DNA of 64,000 bases. It comes from an uncultured Croceitalea sp. (GTDB lineage Bacteria > Bacteroidota > Bacteroidia > Flavobacteriales > Flavobacteriaceae). Below are positions 10,743-19,043 of the stretch, piece by piece. The stretch lies in NCBI GenBank assembly GCA_947503285.1, contig CANNDD010000006.1, positions 1 to 64,000 of the forward strand, written 5' to 3'. Position numbers and translations under genes: made by a program. Every line of letters starts with the position of its first letter. Within the stretch, counting starts at the first letter, position 1. The notes beneath the pieces were generated by a model. That model was not told where the DNA came from. It saw nothing but the letters and a program-made list of their open reading frames with translations, and ran no database searches.

Positions 10743-11441
10743 ATGAAAAAATTGATTTTTCTTTCACTTGCTTGCGTCTTTACAAGCTTTATGGTATTTA
10801 GCCAATCGAATTGTAGCACTTTTTACCCGATGGAAGAAGGAGCTTCCTATTCGTATGCCCTGTACAACAAAAAAAACAAATTGGAAGGCACAACTGATTA
10901 TAAGGTCTCAGAAGTCAATTCCTCTGGTGAAAATACCTACGCCACCCTGCAATTGAACTTTAGGGATGCAAAAGGCAAGAATGCTTTCGAATCAAATTAC
11001 AATATTACCTGTACTGGTGATGGCATCAAAATTGATTACAAGAGCTTGTTTCCGAGTCAGATGCAACAACAGTATACCGATATGGGTCTAGAAATGGATA
11101 TTACGGGCACTGATGTCGAGCTACCGAATCAACTATCGGTAGGGCAAGACCTGAAAGATGCCAATGTCAATGTCAAAATGAAAATGAGTGGAATGAACAT
11201 GAACATCGATGTCAATACGATAGATAGAAAAGTAATCGGAAAGGAATCGGTAACCACTGCTGCCGGAACTTTTGATTGTTTTGTCATTACTGCGAAGACC
11301 AAATCAAAGATGATGATGGCCAATCAAGAAATGAGCGATAAACTATGGCTGTCAGAAGGCGTAGGCATGGTCAAACAAGAAACCTATAATAAAAATGGGA
11401 AACTCTTAAGTCGTATGGAGCTTTCCCAATTTGCAAAGTAG
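10743..11441 (+). CDS. Secreted DUF3108-like (TapB-like) protein
   Basis: This 232-residue protein has a signal peptide (LIFLSLACVFTSFMVFSQ) and no lipobox. The mature part is a single beta-rich domain with FYPMEEGASYSY near its start and GTFDCFVITAKTKSK in the second half. The G-x-x-x-C-F motif and the closing KLWLSEGVGMVKQE are typical of the DUF3108-like family, now often called TapB family. That family is periplasmic or surface-exposed and of unclear function. It has its own 99-base upstream gap and ends 21 bases before the convergent lipB gene. Confidence 0.7.
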   Translation: MKKLIFLSLACVFTSFMVFSQSNCSTFYPMEEGASYSYALYNKKNKLEGTTDYKVSEVNSSGENTYATLQLNFRDAKGKNAFESNYNITCTGDGIKIDYKSLFPSQMQQQYTDMGLEMDITGTDVELPNQLSVGQDLKDANVNVKMKMSGMNMNIDVNTIDRKVIGKESVTTAAGTFDCFVITAKTKSKMMMANQEMSDKLWLSEGVGMVKQETYNKNGKLLSRMELSQFAK

Positions 11442-11462
11442 TTTGAATAGAAAAGACTAATC

Positions 11463-12179
11463 CTATAGATGGGCACTTTGGTGCACCAATTCGGCTTCGA
11501 AGAGGTTTTCGAAATGGTATAACAATTTTTGTTTCACGGCCTGTAAATCAACTTTTGGGCTGCCCAATTCGACATTCAACGAGGTCACGGCCTTATCTTT
11601 AATACCACAAGGTATCATCATATCGAAATAGCCTAAATCCGTATTCACATTCAGCGCAAACCCATGCATAGTGACCCATCTACTGGCCCGAACGCCCATA
11701 GCACATATTTTGCGAGCGAACGGCGTACCCACATCTAACCAAACCCCGGTTTCCCCATCAGACCGTTCAGCTTTTAATCCATACTCGGCCAAGGTCAAAA
11801 TGACCGCTTCTTCTAAAAATCGCAGGTATTTATGAATGTCGGTAAAAAAATTATCCAAATCTAAAATAGGGTACCCTACGATTTGACCAGGACCATGATA
11901 GGTGATATCGCCACCACGGTTTATCTTATAGAACGTAGCTCCTTTTTCGTCAAGTTCGGCCTTATTGACCAAAAGGTTATTAATGTCCCCACTTTTACCC
12001 AAAGTATAGACATGTGGGTGCTCTACAAACAAAAAGTAATTGGGGGTCTCTAAATTGCTCACCTCCCTCCTATTCTTAATTTTGAGGTCAACGATCTTTT
12101 TGAAAAGTTGCTCTTGATAATCCCAAGTTTGCTTGTAATCGTTTAATCCTAAATCTTGAACCCAAATTTCTTTGTTCAT
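11463..12179 (-). CDS. lipB: Octanoyl-[acyl-carrier-protein] transferase
   Basis: LipB moves the octanoyl group from octanoyl-ACP to lipoyl domains, the first step of endogenous lipoate synthesis in the cytoplasm. The 238-residue protein contains RGGDITYHGPGQIVGYP, the Lys-containing ARKICAMGVR motif, HGFALNVN, and IPCGI with the catalytic Cys. The ATG at 12179 is chosen because the alternative TTG at 12194 overlaps the promoter. The gene has its own promoter just upstream, and its ATG overlaps the stop of a decayed ORF. The order lipB near lysS is common in flavobacteria. Confidence 0.95.
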   Translation of the reverse strand: MNKEIWVQDLGLNDYKQTWDYQEQLFKKIVDLKIKNRREVSNLETPNYFLFVEHPHVYTLGKSGDINNLLVNKAELDEKGATFYKINRGGDITYHGPGQIVGYPILDLDNFFTDIHKYLRFLEEAVILTLAEYGLKAERSDGETGVWLDVGTPFARKICAMGVRASRWVTMHGFALNVNTDLGYFDMMIPCGIKDKAVTSLNVELGSPKVDLQAVKQKLLYHFENLFEAELVHQSAHL

Positions 12180-12640
12180 CTTACAAAGATACAATGCAAG
12201 AACCAGTCTTCAAGTTCAACCTCAAGTATGATTGCCTCAGGATTCTTCATTATACCAAAAAAATTGCCTGATAAATCATCCATTTGACATCTATAGAAAA
12301 AGTAGCGCCCTTCAACATTGATGCTTTTCAATCGCTTTGGAAAAGGATACTTAAAACCGAATGCAGCGCTCGAAAGAAATAGTGCGTCATTTGTCAAACT
12401 ATCTAAGCCTTTTTGAAAAACTTTTGATTGGTGATGGTATCATCCCTTTGAAACAAGGTTACCAAAAAAAGTATATTTTACTTTGATACTGGGCTCTGAA
12501 GTAATTCTTAAGGTTCGTCCATCGTTCAGATGAAAATTGGGTAATATTGTCTTTCTTTTCTTCCAAAAAATCTTTAGATACCATGGTATAACCTCATAGC
12601 CATTTTGTTTACAAGCTATACATGGTACCGACCATGGCCA
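12176..12640 (-). pseudogene. Decayed ORF upstream of lipB with in-frame TGA
   Basis: On the minus strand one frame stays open from 12640 to 12443 (66 codons, with ACKQNGYEVIPWYLKIFWK near the start). It meets TGA at 12442-12440 and continues for another 87 codons to TGA at 12178-12176 (with KSINVEGRYFFYRC and EAIILEVELEDW). Both halves look like one protein, but there is no start codon in the first half and a stop in the middle. A second frame between 12569 and 12430 also looks coding-like, so frameshifts are possible. The last stop overlaps the lipB ATG. I recognise no family. The alternative is a short real gene starting at TTG 12397. Confidence 0.4.
12184..12213 (-). promoter_or_regulatory. 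Promoter of lipB
   Basis: On the minus strand TTG (12213-12211), 19 bases, then TATCTTTG (12191-12184) match the Bacteroidota promoter pattern. The -7 box ends five bases before the lipB ATG, so the transcript would be leaderless or nearly so. The promoter lies inside the 3' end of the decayed ORF, so lipB expression would survive loss of that ORF. Confidence 0.5.
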
Positions 12641-12665
12641 CTACTTTAGTCTTTTCTTTTACAGG

Positions 12666-12821
12666 TCAATTTGTATTGTTCAAGATGACAAGTGCCGCAA
12701 TCACGCCAGGCACCCAGCCACAAAAGGTTAAAAGCAGTACGATTAAGAAGGAACCACAACCTTTTCCAATTACCGAAAGGGGTGGAAAAATAATGGCCAA
12801 TAAAACTCTCCAGAAACTCAT
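12666..12821 (-). CDS. Pmp3/YqaE (UPF0057) small membrane protein
   Basis: This 51-residue protein reads MSFWRVLLAIIFPPLSVIG at its start, then KGCGS and LLTFCGWVPGVIAALVIL. It has two hydrophobic helices joined by a Gly-Cys-Gly turn. This is the plain signature of the Pmp3/YqaE family (PF01679), small membrane proteins linked to salt and membrane-potential stress. The F-P-P-L, KGCG and C-G-W-x-P-G-V-I-A residues are all present and the length is normal. It is short enough to be missed by ORF calling, and an overlapping plus-strand frame is only its shadow. It lies upstream of the decayed ORF and divergent from the LuxR-type regulator gene. Confidence 0.9.
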   Translation of the reverse strand: MSFWRVLLAIIFPPLSVIGKGCGSFLIVLLLTFCGWVPGVIAALVILNNTN

Positions 12822-12921
12822 TTTTTGATTTTTTGATTGATAATGCTTTTCAGCACATTGATGTATTTTATATGTAGTCTATACTTGTTTTTTGTTACAG
12901 ATAATCCCGTATTTTTAATGC

Positions 12922-13965
12922 ATGAAGCAATTCATGGTATTCCTTTTTTTTGGAAGTTGTTTTGTAGGTCATGCCCAATATCATTTTAGGGGTCAGGTAC
13001 CAGTTCATCCCCATCATAAGGTAGTTTATCTTTCTATCGTCGACAACTACCGGAAATCTGAGCGTATTTATGCAGACCAAATTATTCAAAAAGCCGCAGT
13101 GGATACTTTAGGAAACTTTGTATTTGAAGGAAACCACCTCGCCACCGAGAATAACATATACAGAATCCATATTGACAACTGCAACGAAAACCTAAATGGG
13201 ACCAATCATTTTTTAAAACAATGCAATTCCATTCAGAGCGTCTTATTCGTCGCAAACAACAACGATTCCATAAACCTTCCTTTATTACGTAATAATCAAG
13301 CATTATGTGAAATCAATTCCACAAATAGTAAATCAGGATACCTATTGGCAGTTGAAAGCCTTAAAGAAGCAATGATTCTTGATTTTATGGACTACACTAG
13401 CAAAGCCGGTGAATCGCTCAACTACAAAAAGTGGTTTAAGACCCTTCAAGATTTTGGTCGCAGCTGCGAAGAACCTTTGGTGGAACTTTATATTTATAAT
13501 CTTCTATCAAATCGAGCCAATGAAACGCATGATTATTATTTGACCGACCTAGCCAGCAACCCCTATTACGACGATCTTGGCAAAAGACTAATAAAAGAAT
13601 ACCCCAACACCCCCCTTACCTTACAATATCAAAAAGAACTTAAAGGGGATAAAAGCTCATTTGCAGCCGTAAAAAACACTACATATATATTTGATTTCAA
13701 ATGGGTACTGTCTATTTCAATGCTGCTTATTATTCTAGTCGGGTTGTTTCTCTTCAGAAGAAAAAGACACCTTCAAAATAACCATCCTATTCAAGATCTT
13801 ACAGCACAAGAAACCACCATCATGCATAAAATCGTTGAAGGAAAATCAAACAAGGAAATCGCATCAGAACTCTATATAAGTGTCAGTACGGTCAAAACGC
13901 ATATTAATAATTTGTACAAAAAACTAGGGGTATCATCCCGGGGTGATATCAAAGCCATGCGTTAA
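12922..13965 (+). CDS. Membrane-spanning one-component LuxR-type regulator
   Basis: This 347-residue protein has a signal peptide (QFMVFLFFGSCFVGHAQ). A periplasmic region of about 235 residues follows, whose start resembles the DUF4369-type beta-sandwich (FRGQVPV, DTLGNFVFEGN). There is one transmembrane helix (about 258-278, VLSISMLLIILVGLFLF) and then a cytoplasmic LuxR-type helix-turn-helix (about 288-347: LTAQETTIMHKIVEGKSNKE, VSTVKTHINNLYKKLGV). It would sense an envelope signal and act directly on DNA. I see no kinase or receiver domain. The DNA-binding domain is certain; the ligand is unknown. The thioredoxin-fold gene starts 96 bases later. Confidence 0.8.
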   Translation: MKQFMVFLFFGSCFVGHAQYHFRGQVPVHPHHKVVYLSIVDNYRKSERIYADQIIQKAAVDTLGNFVFEGNHLATENNIYRIHIDNCNENLNGTNHFLKQCNSIQSVLFVANNNDSINLPLLRNNQALCEINSTNSKSGYLLAVESLKEAMILDFMDYTSKAGESLNYKKWFKTLQDFGRSCEEPLVELYIYNLLSNRANETHDYYLTDLASNPYYDDLGKRLIKEYPNTPLTLQYQKELKGDKSSFAAVKNTTYIFDFKWVLSISMLLIILVGLFLFRRKRHLQNNHPIQDLTAQETTIMHKIVEGKSNKEIASELYISVSTVKTHINNLYKKLGVSSRGDIKAMR

Positions 13966-14061
13966 AACCAAAATCCACCCAGGTCTAGAACAAATCTCAA
14001 CCCCCTAAATTTCTGCAAGCATGGGGTTTTCAATGATTTTTGAATTTAAAACTTAAAAATC

Positions 14062-14601
14062 ATGAAAACCGTTATCACTTTATTTTTTAGTGTCATTTGC
14101 CACTTGGCCACAGCACAGCATCAAGAAATTACCACCGAAAAGGGGCAAAAATTTTTAGTGGGCCCCGTAACATTGGAAGATCTTCAAAAAGAACCTTATG
14201 AATCATGGTTTCGCACCAATTACAGCAGTTACGAGGTAGATAGCAATATCTCGAGTATGCTTCAAACAAAAATGCAAGGTCATCAACTCAAATTATTTTT
14301 AGGCACTTGGTGTGGCGACAGTAAAAGGGAGGTGCCCCGAATGATCAAGCTTCTGGAAAAGGCAAAATTCCCGATGGAAAAACTAGAACTGATTACTTTA
14401 GATAAGCGGGGCGATAGGTACAAAAAAAGTCCCGGAGGTGAAGAAAAAGGTTGGAACATCATCAAAATACCGACACTTATTGTTCTTAAAGATGGTAAGG
14501 AAATCAATCGCATTGTAGAAAGTCCGGTTGACAGCCTTGAGGAAGACCTTCTTTCTATTTTTACCGGTCAAGGCTATATTCCCCATTATTCTTCAAACTG
14601 A
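14062..14601 (+). CDS. Secreted thioredoxin-fold protein with single active-site Cys
   Basis: This 179-residue protein has a signal peptide (TLFFSVICHLATAQ) and a thioredoxin-like domain. The active-site loop reads GTWCGDSKREVPRM, so the usual second Cys of CxxC is Ser, and the cis-Pro segment is KIPTLIV. A one-Cys site cannot perform the ordinary dithiol exchange, which suggests a binding, reductase-dependent or thiol-sensing role. It follows a membrane-bound LuxR-type regulator with a periplasmic domain, so a shared envelope stress function is possible but not proven. A strong terminator follows. Confidence 0.75.
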   Translation: MKTVITLFFSVICHLATAQHQEITTEKGQKFLVGPVTLEDLQKEPYESWFRTNYSSYEVDSNISSMLQTKMQGHQLKLFLGTWCGDSKREVPRMIKLLEKAKFPMEKLELITLDKRGDRYKKSPGGEEKGWNIIKIPTLIVLKDGKEINRIVESPVDSLEEDLLSIFTGQGYIPHYSSN

Positions 14602-14620
14602 TACGAGCACTATTAGGGGT

Positions 14621-14661
14621 ATTAAAGCGCAAAAGTGTAATTTTGCGCTTTAATTTTTTTT
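14621..14661 (+). terminator. Rho-independent terminator overlapping the lysS -7 box
   Basis: Arms ATTAAAGCGCAAAA (14621-14634) and TTTTGCGCTTTAAT (14641-14654) form a perfect 14-bp stem with a six-base loop, followed by a run of T to 14661. It ends transcription after the thioredoxin-fold gene. Bases 14638-14645 read TAATTTTG, an exact -7 box for lysS, so the promoter sits in the loop and right arm of the hairpin. Confidence 0.8.
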
Positions 14662-14665
14662 GAAC

Positions 14666-16363
14666 ATGCAACTATCGGAACAAGAAATCGTACGTAGATC
14701 AAAATTGACAAAGCTTCGCGAAATGGGCATTGATCCCTATCCCGCAGCTTTATACCCAGTTGATGCCACTTCAAAAAGTATTAAACACGATTTTGAAGAA
14801 GGTAAGAAAGTAGTGATTTCAGGCCGATTAATGTCAAGAAGAATACAAGGTAAAGCCTCTTTTGCCGAGCTTCAAGATAGTGAGGGGCGAATTCAAGTAT
14901 ACTTCAATAGGGACGAAATCTGCCCAGGTGAAGATAAGGCACTATACAATGAGGTTTATAAAAAACTATTGGATATTGGCGATATCATTGGGGTTGAGGG
15001 AACCCTTTTTACGACACAAGTAGGTGAAAAAACGGTTATGGTCAAGGGGTTTTCGCTTTTGAGCAAGGCATTGCGCCCACTACCCTTGCCAAAGGTCGAT
15101 GCCGAAGGCAATACTTATGATGAATTCAATGATCCTGAACTTCGCTATCGACAGCGCTATGTTGATTTGGTCGTAAACCCAAAAGTAAAGGACACCTTTA
15201 TCAAGCGAACGAAAATCACGAATAGTATTCGTGAGTTTTACAATGAAAGAGGCTATTTGGAAGTGGAAACCCCAATTTTACAGCCGATACCTGGCGGTGC
15301 GGCCGCACGCCCATTTTTGACCCATCACAACGCCCTAAACATTCCATTATACTTGCGAATTGCAAATGAGCTGTACCTAAAAAGACTGATTGTCGGTGGT
15401 TTTGACGGTGTGTACGAGTTTTCTAAAGACTTCAGAAATGAGGGTATGGATCGCACCCATAACCCTGAGTTTACGGTAATGGAACTCTATGTGGCCTATA
15501 AAGACTACAACTGGATGATGGATACTACGGAACAATTGTTGGAAAAAGTTGCGCTCGACGCCAACGGTAGTACAAAACTTGTCGTAGGGGATAATGAAAT
15601 AGAGTTTAAGGCACCTTACGCCAGGGTTCCTATTTTAGAGGCTATTGAGACCCATACAGGTATTGACGTCACCGGAATGGACGAAGTAGAGTTGCGCAAT
15701 GTCGCCAAAGGCTTGAATATCGAAGTGGATGAAACCATGGGTGTCGGGAAGTTAATCGATGAGATCTTTGGTGAAAAATGCGAACACCACTACATTCAGC
15801 CCACGTTCATCACGGATTACCCTAAAGAAATGAGTCCGCTGACCAAAGCACATCGAAGTAAACCCGGACTAACGGAACGTTTTGAGCTGATGGTCAACGG
15901 TAAGGAATTGGCAAACTGCTATTCAGAACTTAACGATCCCATTGACCAAAGGGAACGTTTTGAAGAGCAATTAAAACTTTCAGAAAAGGGAGATGATGAG
16001 GCAATGTTCATCGATCAAGATTTTTTACGTGCCTTAGAGTATGGTATGCCCCCAACTGCCGGTATCGGAATTGGCATCGACCGATTGGTGATGTTATTGA
16101 CCAACAATTCCTCAATTCAAGAAGTATTGTTCTTTCCGCAAATGCGTCCCGAGCGGCGAGTTGCCGCAGACGTTTTATCTACCGAAGACGCAAAAGCTGT
16201 TTTTGAAATTTTGAAAAAGGTAGAAAAAATTTCATTATCCGATTTAAAAGAACAATCAGGTTTATCAAATAAAAAATGGGATAAATCGATAAAAGAATTG
16301 ACCAAAAACAATTTAGCCAAAGTGAACAAAACCGATGAAGGGCTTTTTGTAGAACTCGATTAG
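14666..16363 (+). CDS. lysS: Lysyl-tRNA synthetase, class II
   Basis: This cytoplasmic enzyme charges tRNA-Lys. The 565-residue protein has the N-terminal OB-fold anticodon-binding domain ([19 protein letters not shown]), then class II motif 1 (around [13 protein letters not shown]), motif 2 ([20 protein letters not shown]) and motif 3 ([17 protein letters not shown]). It is about 60 residues longer than the Escherichia coli enzyme. The extra C-terminal part (from about 507, [19 protein letters not shown] onward) looks like a small winged-helix or helical tail. The ATG at 14666 is preferred to the TTG at 14660, which falls in the T-run of the terminator. Confidence 0.95.
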   Translation: MQLSEQEIVRRSKLTKLREMGIDPYPAALYPVDATSKSIKHDFEEGKKVVISGRLMSRRIQGKASFAELQDSEGRIQVYFNRDEICPGEDKALYNEVYKKLLDIGDIIGVEGTLFTTQVGEKTVMVKGFSLLSKALRPLPLPKVDAEGNTYDEFNDPELRYRQRYVDLVVNPKVKDTFIKRTKITNSIREFYNERGYLEVETPILQPIPGGAAARPFLTHHNALNIPLYLRIANELYLKRLIVGGFDGVYEFSKDFRNEGMDRTHNPEFTVMELYVAYKDYNWMMDTTEQLLEKVALDANGSTKLVVGDNEIEFKAPYARVPILEAIETHTGIDVTGMDEVELRNVAKGLNIEVDETMGVGKLIDEIFGEKCEHHYIQPTFITDYPKEMSPLTKAHRSKPGLTERFELMVNGKELANCYSELNDPIDQRERFEEQLKLSEKGDDEAMFIDQDFLRALEYGMPPTAGIGIGIDRLVMLLTNNSSIQEVLFFPQMRPERRVAADVLSTEDAKAVFEILKKVEKISLSDLKEQSGLSNKKWDKSIKELTKNNLAKVNKTDEGLFVELD

Positions 16364-16365
16364 TA

Positions 16366-16385
16366 TTTTTTACGTATGTAAAAAA
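16366..16385 (+). terminator. Weak AT-rich hairpin after lysS
   Basis: TTTTTTAC (16366-16373), loop GTAT, and GTAAAAAA (16378-16385) form a perfect but AT-only stem directly after the lysS stop. It could be a weak terminator. It lacks a GC core, so the call is tentative. Confidence 0.3.
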
Positions 16386-16429
16386 AATCATGATTCCCAG
16401 TTCTTTTAGGGAAACAAATCCAATGCATA

Positions 16430-17500
16430 ATGAAAAAAATATTCTTCGCAATCATAGTCATTGCCTTATTTTGTAGCCATACCATGTTCCTAAAGTTGGA
16501 CTCCTATTTTTTAGAGCCTCACACCCCGGTAACGTTGCAACTTTTCAATGGTACTTTTGAAGAAAGTGAAAACGTTATAGATCGTAATCGAATGCTAGAT
16601 GTGAGCATTTTAAATAATAGTGTTAGAACAAAGGTTAGTGAATCTCAATGGACGGAAAAAGATAGTATTACCCTTTTAAACTTTAAAACCGGAGATGCCG
16701 GAACGTATGTTGCGGGAGTATCCACCAAAGCCAGATCTCTTGAAATGGAAGCTGACGCCTTCAATGACTACTTGGAACATGAAGGTATTTATGATATGTT
16801 GGAATGGCGAAAAAATAATAATGCTTTGGCTTCCAAAGCGATTGAAAAATATTCCAAGCACGTTAAAACTATTTTCCAAGTTGGAGCTATTAAAACTAAG
16901 GATTGGCAAACTGTTTTAGGCTATCCCATTGAATTTGTTCCCTTAAAAAATCCGTATAACCTGAATACCGGTGACAGTTTGGAGGTAAAGCTATTATTAA
17001 ATGGAGAGCCTTTAGCCAATCAATTGGTTTACGCCGATTATAAAGCACATAGCAATAGCCACTCCCATAATGTCAATGAAGATGAAAAAGAACATGGACA
17101 TTCACATGATAATTTAAAATCGCATACGCATAAAGATAAGTCCGGATCACATTCCCATGAACCAAAAGAAAGTGAAGAACCACATACGCATGCATCAGGT
17201 CAAAAACTGAGAACAAATGCAGAGGGTATAGCCAAAGCCCATCTTTCAGCTGATGGTATTTGGTATTTTCAAACCATCCATCTTGTAAATACTGAAGAAG
17301 AAGGCTTAACACACGAATCCAATTGGTCTACCCTAACTTTTGAGGTAACCCATGCCCACGACGAGGATACGCACACGCATGAGCATGGGCATGAGCACGG
17401 AACGAACTATACAATGTATGCCTTGCTAATAGGAAGTTTGCTTTTAATCGGAGTCTTGTTTTTTTGGTTCAACAGAAAAAACAATAAAAATGAGGAGTAA
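16430..17500 (+). CDS. NikM/DUF4198-like His-rich periplasmic metal protein
   Basis: This 356-residue protein has an N-terminal signal or anchor. Its DUF4198-like beta domain contains LEPHTPVTLQLFNGTFEES and YPIEFVPLKNPYNLNTGDSL. It ends in a C-terminal transmembrane helix (about 330-349) with a Lys/Asn-rich cytoplasmic tail. Two His clusters stand out. One is inserted in the beta domain (about 203-255, twelve His in HSH, HGHSH, HTH and similar groups). The other precedes the membrane helix (about 310-328, seven His). DUF4198/NikM proteins are linked to nickel or cobalt uptake. The downstream HupE-like gene overlaps by 11 bases, so both probably form one metal uptake unit. The metal itself is not determined. 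Confidence 0.75.
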   Translation: MKKIFFAIIVIALFCSHTMFLKLDSYFLEPHTPVTLQLFNGTFEESENVIDRNRMLDVSILNNSVRTKVSESQWTEKDSITLLNFKTGDAGTYVAGVSTKARSLEMEADAFNDYLEHEGIYDMLEWRKNNNALASKAIEKYSKHVKTIFQVGAIKTKDWQTVLGYPIEFVPLKNPYNLNTGDSLEVKLLLNGEPLANQLVYADYKAHSNSHSHNVNEDEKEHGHSHDNLKSHTHKDKSGSHSHEPKESEEPHTHASGQKLRTNAEGIAKAHLSADGIWYFQTIHLVNTEEEGLTHESNWSTLTFEVTHAHDEDTHTHEHGHEHGTNYTMYALLIGSLLLIGVLFFWFNRKNNKNEE

Positions 17501-18167
17501 AAAATATGTGCTTAGCACATTACTTCTTTTATTTCCATTGCTTCTTGCCGCACACGGAGTAAGTGCCAGTGATCAAGAACTACTGAACAACGGAGGGCTT
17601 CTATCCTATATCTACGTTGGGGCAAAACACATGATTACGGGCTATGACCATTTACTCTTCTTGGCCGGTGTTATCTTTTATTTAAAAGGATTTAAGGATA
17701 TCGTTCGTTTCATAACCGTTTTTACCATAGGGCATAGTATTACACTTATAGGCGCAACATATTTGGGCATTAAAGCCAATGAACATTTAGTGGATGCCGT
17801 AATCGCCCTTAGCGTACTGTACAAAGGATTTGAAAATTTAGGAGGATTTGAAAAATATATAAAAGTCAAGTCACCCAATCTTTTGCTGATGGTGTTGATT
17901 TTTGGATTGATTCATGGTTTCGGGCTTTCAACCCGTCTACAATCTTTTGATGTAGGTACATCGCAGTTTTTATCCAAAATAGTCTGCTTTAATATTGGGG
18001 TAGAACTTGGGCAGGTATTGGCACTTATTCCTATCGTTTTTATAATAAGTTTTTGGAAATCAAAAAGAAGTTACAAGGCTTTTTATAAAGCGGCCAATCT
18101 TTACCTGATCATCGCTGGCATGGGTCTTTTCTTATATCAGCTGTATGGTTATTTCAATGGCCATTAA
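17490..18167 (+). CDS. HupE/UreJ-family membrane protein
   Basis: This 225-residue integral membrane protein has a signal-like first segment and about six hydrophobic helices. Diagnostic motifs are GAKHMITGYDHLLFLAGV, TIGHSITL and FGLIHGFGLS, with conserved His and Asp residues likely to bind metal inside the membrane. HupE/UreJ proteins act as secondary nickel or cobalt permeases. No urease or hydrogenase gene lies in this window, so cobalt, nickel or another divalent metal remain open. The start overlaps the His-rich NikM-like gene by 11 bases, which implies translational coupling. Confidence 0.85.
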   Translation: MRSKKYVLSTLLLLFPLLLAAHGVSASDQELLNNGGLLSYIYVGAKHMITGYDHLLFLAGVIFYLKGFKDIVRFITVFTIGHSITLIGATYLGIKANEHLVDAVIALSVLYKGFENLGGFEKYIKVKSPNLLLMVLIFGLIHGFGLSTRLQSFDVGTSQFLSKIVCFNIGVELGQVLALIPIVFIISFWKSKRSYKAFYKAANLYLIIAGMGLFLYQLYGYFNGH

Positions 18168-18280
18168 AAGCTTTAGTCCATTGGCCATCTTTTCCTAAAA
18201 TTACCATTTGTTCTCTTTTTATTACATAAATCCGTGTCAACATCAGGTTAATTTTGCTTTTATAATTTTAAAAAATCAAA

Positions 18281-19027
18281 ATGAAAAGAGCATTAATTAT
18301 AGGAGGTAGCAGCGGTATTGGTAAAGCAACTGCGCAGAACTTGTTGAATGAAGGTATTGAGGTACACGTAGTTGGTACCAACAATTTTAAACTGGAGAAT
18401 TTTAAAAGTGATGCTAACGATAACTTAACGACCCACAAAGTAGACATTACTGACAAAGCACAAGTAAATACTTTGCAGAATACAATTGGTAATTGGGACA
18501 ATTTGGATTACCTGGTCAATGCCTCAGGAATTTTTGGGCCAAAACCTTTTTTAGAACATACTTTAGCCGATTACGATTCTTACCTGGATTTGAATCGAGG
18601 CTTCTTTTTCATCACACAAGCCGCCGCCAAAAAAATGGCAGAAACGAATGGGGGCGCTATCGTCAACGTTGGGTCTATGTGGGCCAAACAAGCGGTAAAA
18701 GCAACCCCGTCTTCAGCTTACTCCATGCAAAAAGCAGGGCTACACAGTCTTACCCAACATTTGGCCATGGAACTGGCCGACCATAAAATACGTGTCAACG
18801 CCGTTTCACCCGCAGTTGTCGAAACCCCGGTGTACGAAAGTGTTTTCGGAGGTAAACAAGAAGCGAGTGATGCCTTGCAAAACTTTCATGCTTTTCATCC
18901 GATTGGGCGAAATGGCAGTGCCCAAGATGTGGCCAATGTCATTTCTTTCTTACTTTCGGATAAAGCCTCTTGGGTAACCGGCGCTATTTGGGATACTGAT
19001 GGCGGTGTAATGTCAGGCAGAAATTAG
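18281..19027 (+). CDS. Short-chain dehydrogenase/reductase
   Basis: This 248-residue classical SDR has the N-terminal nucleotide-binding motif GGSSGIG, an NASGIFG segment (NAG-like), catalytic Ser in NVGSMWAKQ, and the YSMQK active-site Tyr and Lys. The PG-like motif and length are typical. It would be a cytoplasmic NAD(P)-dependent oxidoreductase with unknown substrate. A TAATTTTG -7 box lies at 18249-18256, 24 bases before the ATG. It ends 16 bases before an FAD amine oxidase gene and they are probably co-transcribed. Confidence 0.9.
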   Translation: MKRALIIGGSSGIGKATAQNLLNEGIEVHVVGTNNFKLENFKSDANDNLTTHKVDITDKAQVNTLQNTIGNWDNLDYLVNASGIFGPKPFLEHTLADYDSYLDLNRGFFFITQAAAKKMAETNGGAIVNVGSMWAKQAVKATPSSAYSMQKAGLHSLTQHLAMELADHKIRVNAVSPAVVETPVYESVFGGKQEASDALQNFHAFHPIGRNGSAQDVANVISFLLSDKASWVTGAIWDTDGGVMSGRN

Positions 19028-19043
19028 TGATAAACGAAACATA

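Noticed and set aside
12622-12828. Plus-strand 68-codon frame over the Pmp3 region
   Set aside because: It is the shadow of the minus-strand Pmp3 gene at 12666-12821, which has a clear family signature.
18157-18190. ATGGCCA...TGGCCAT inverted repeat after the HupE-like gene as a terminator
   Set aside because: The arms are self-palindromic, the loop is long and there is no T-run directly after; too weak to list.
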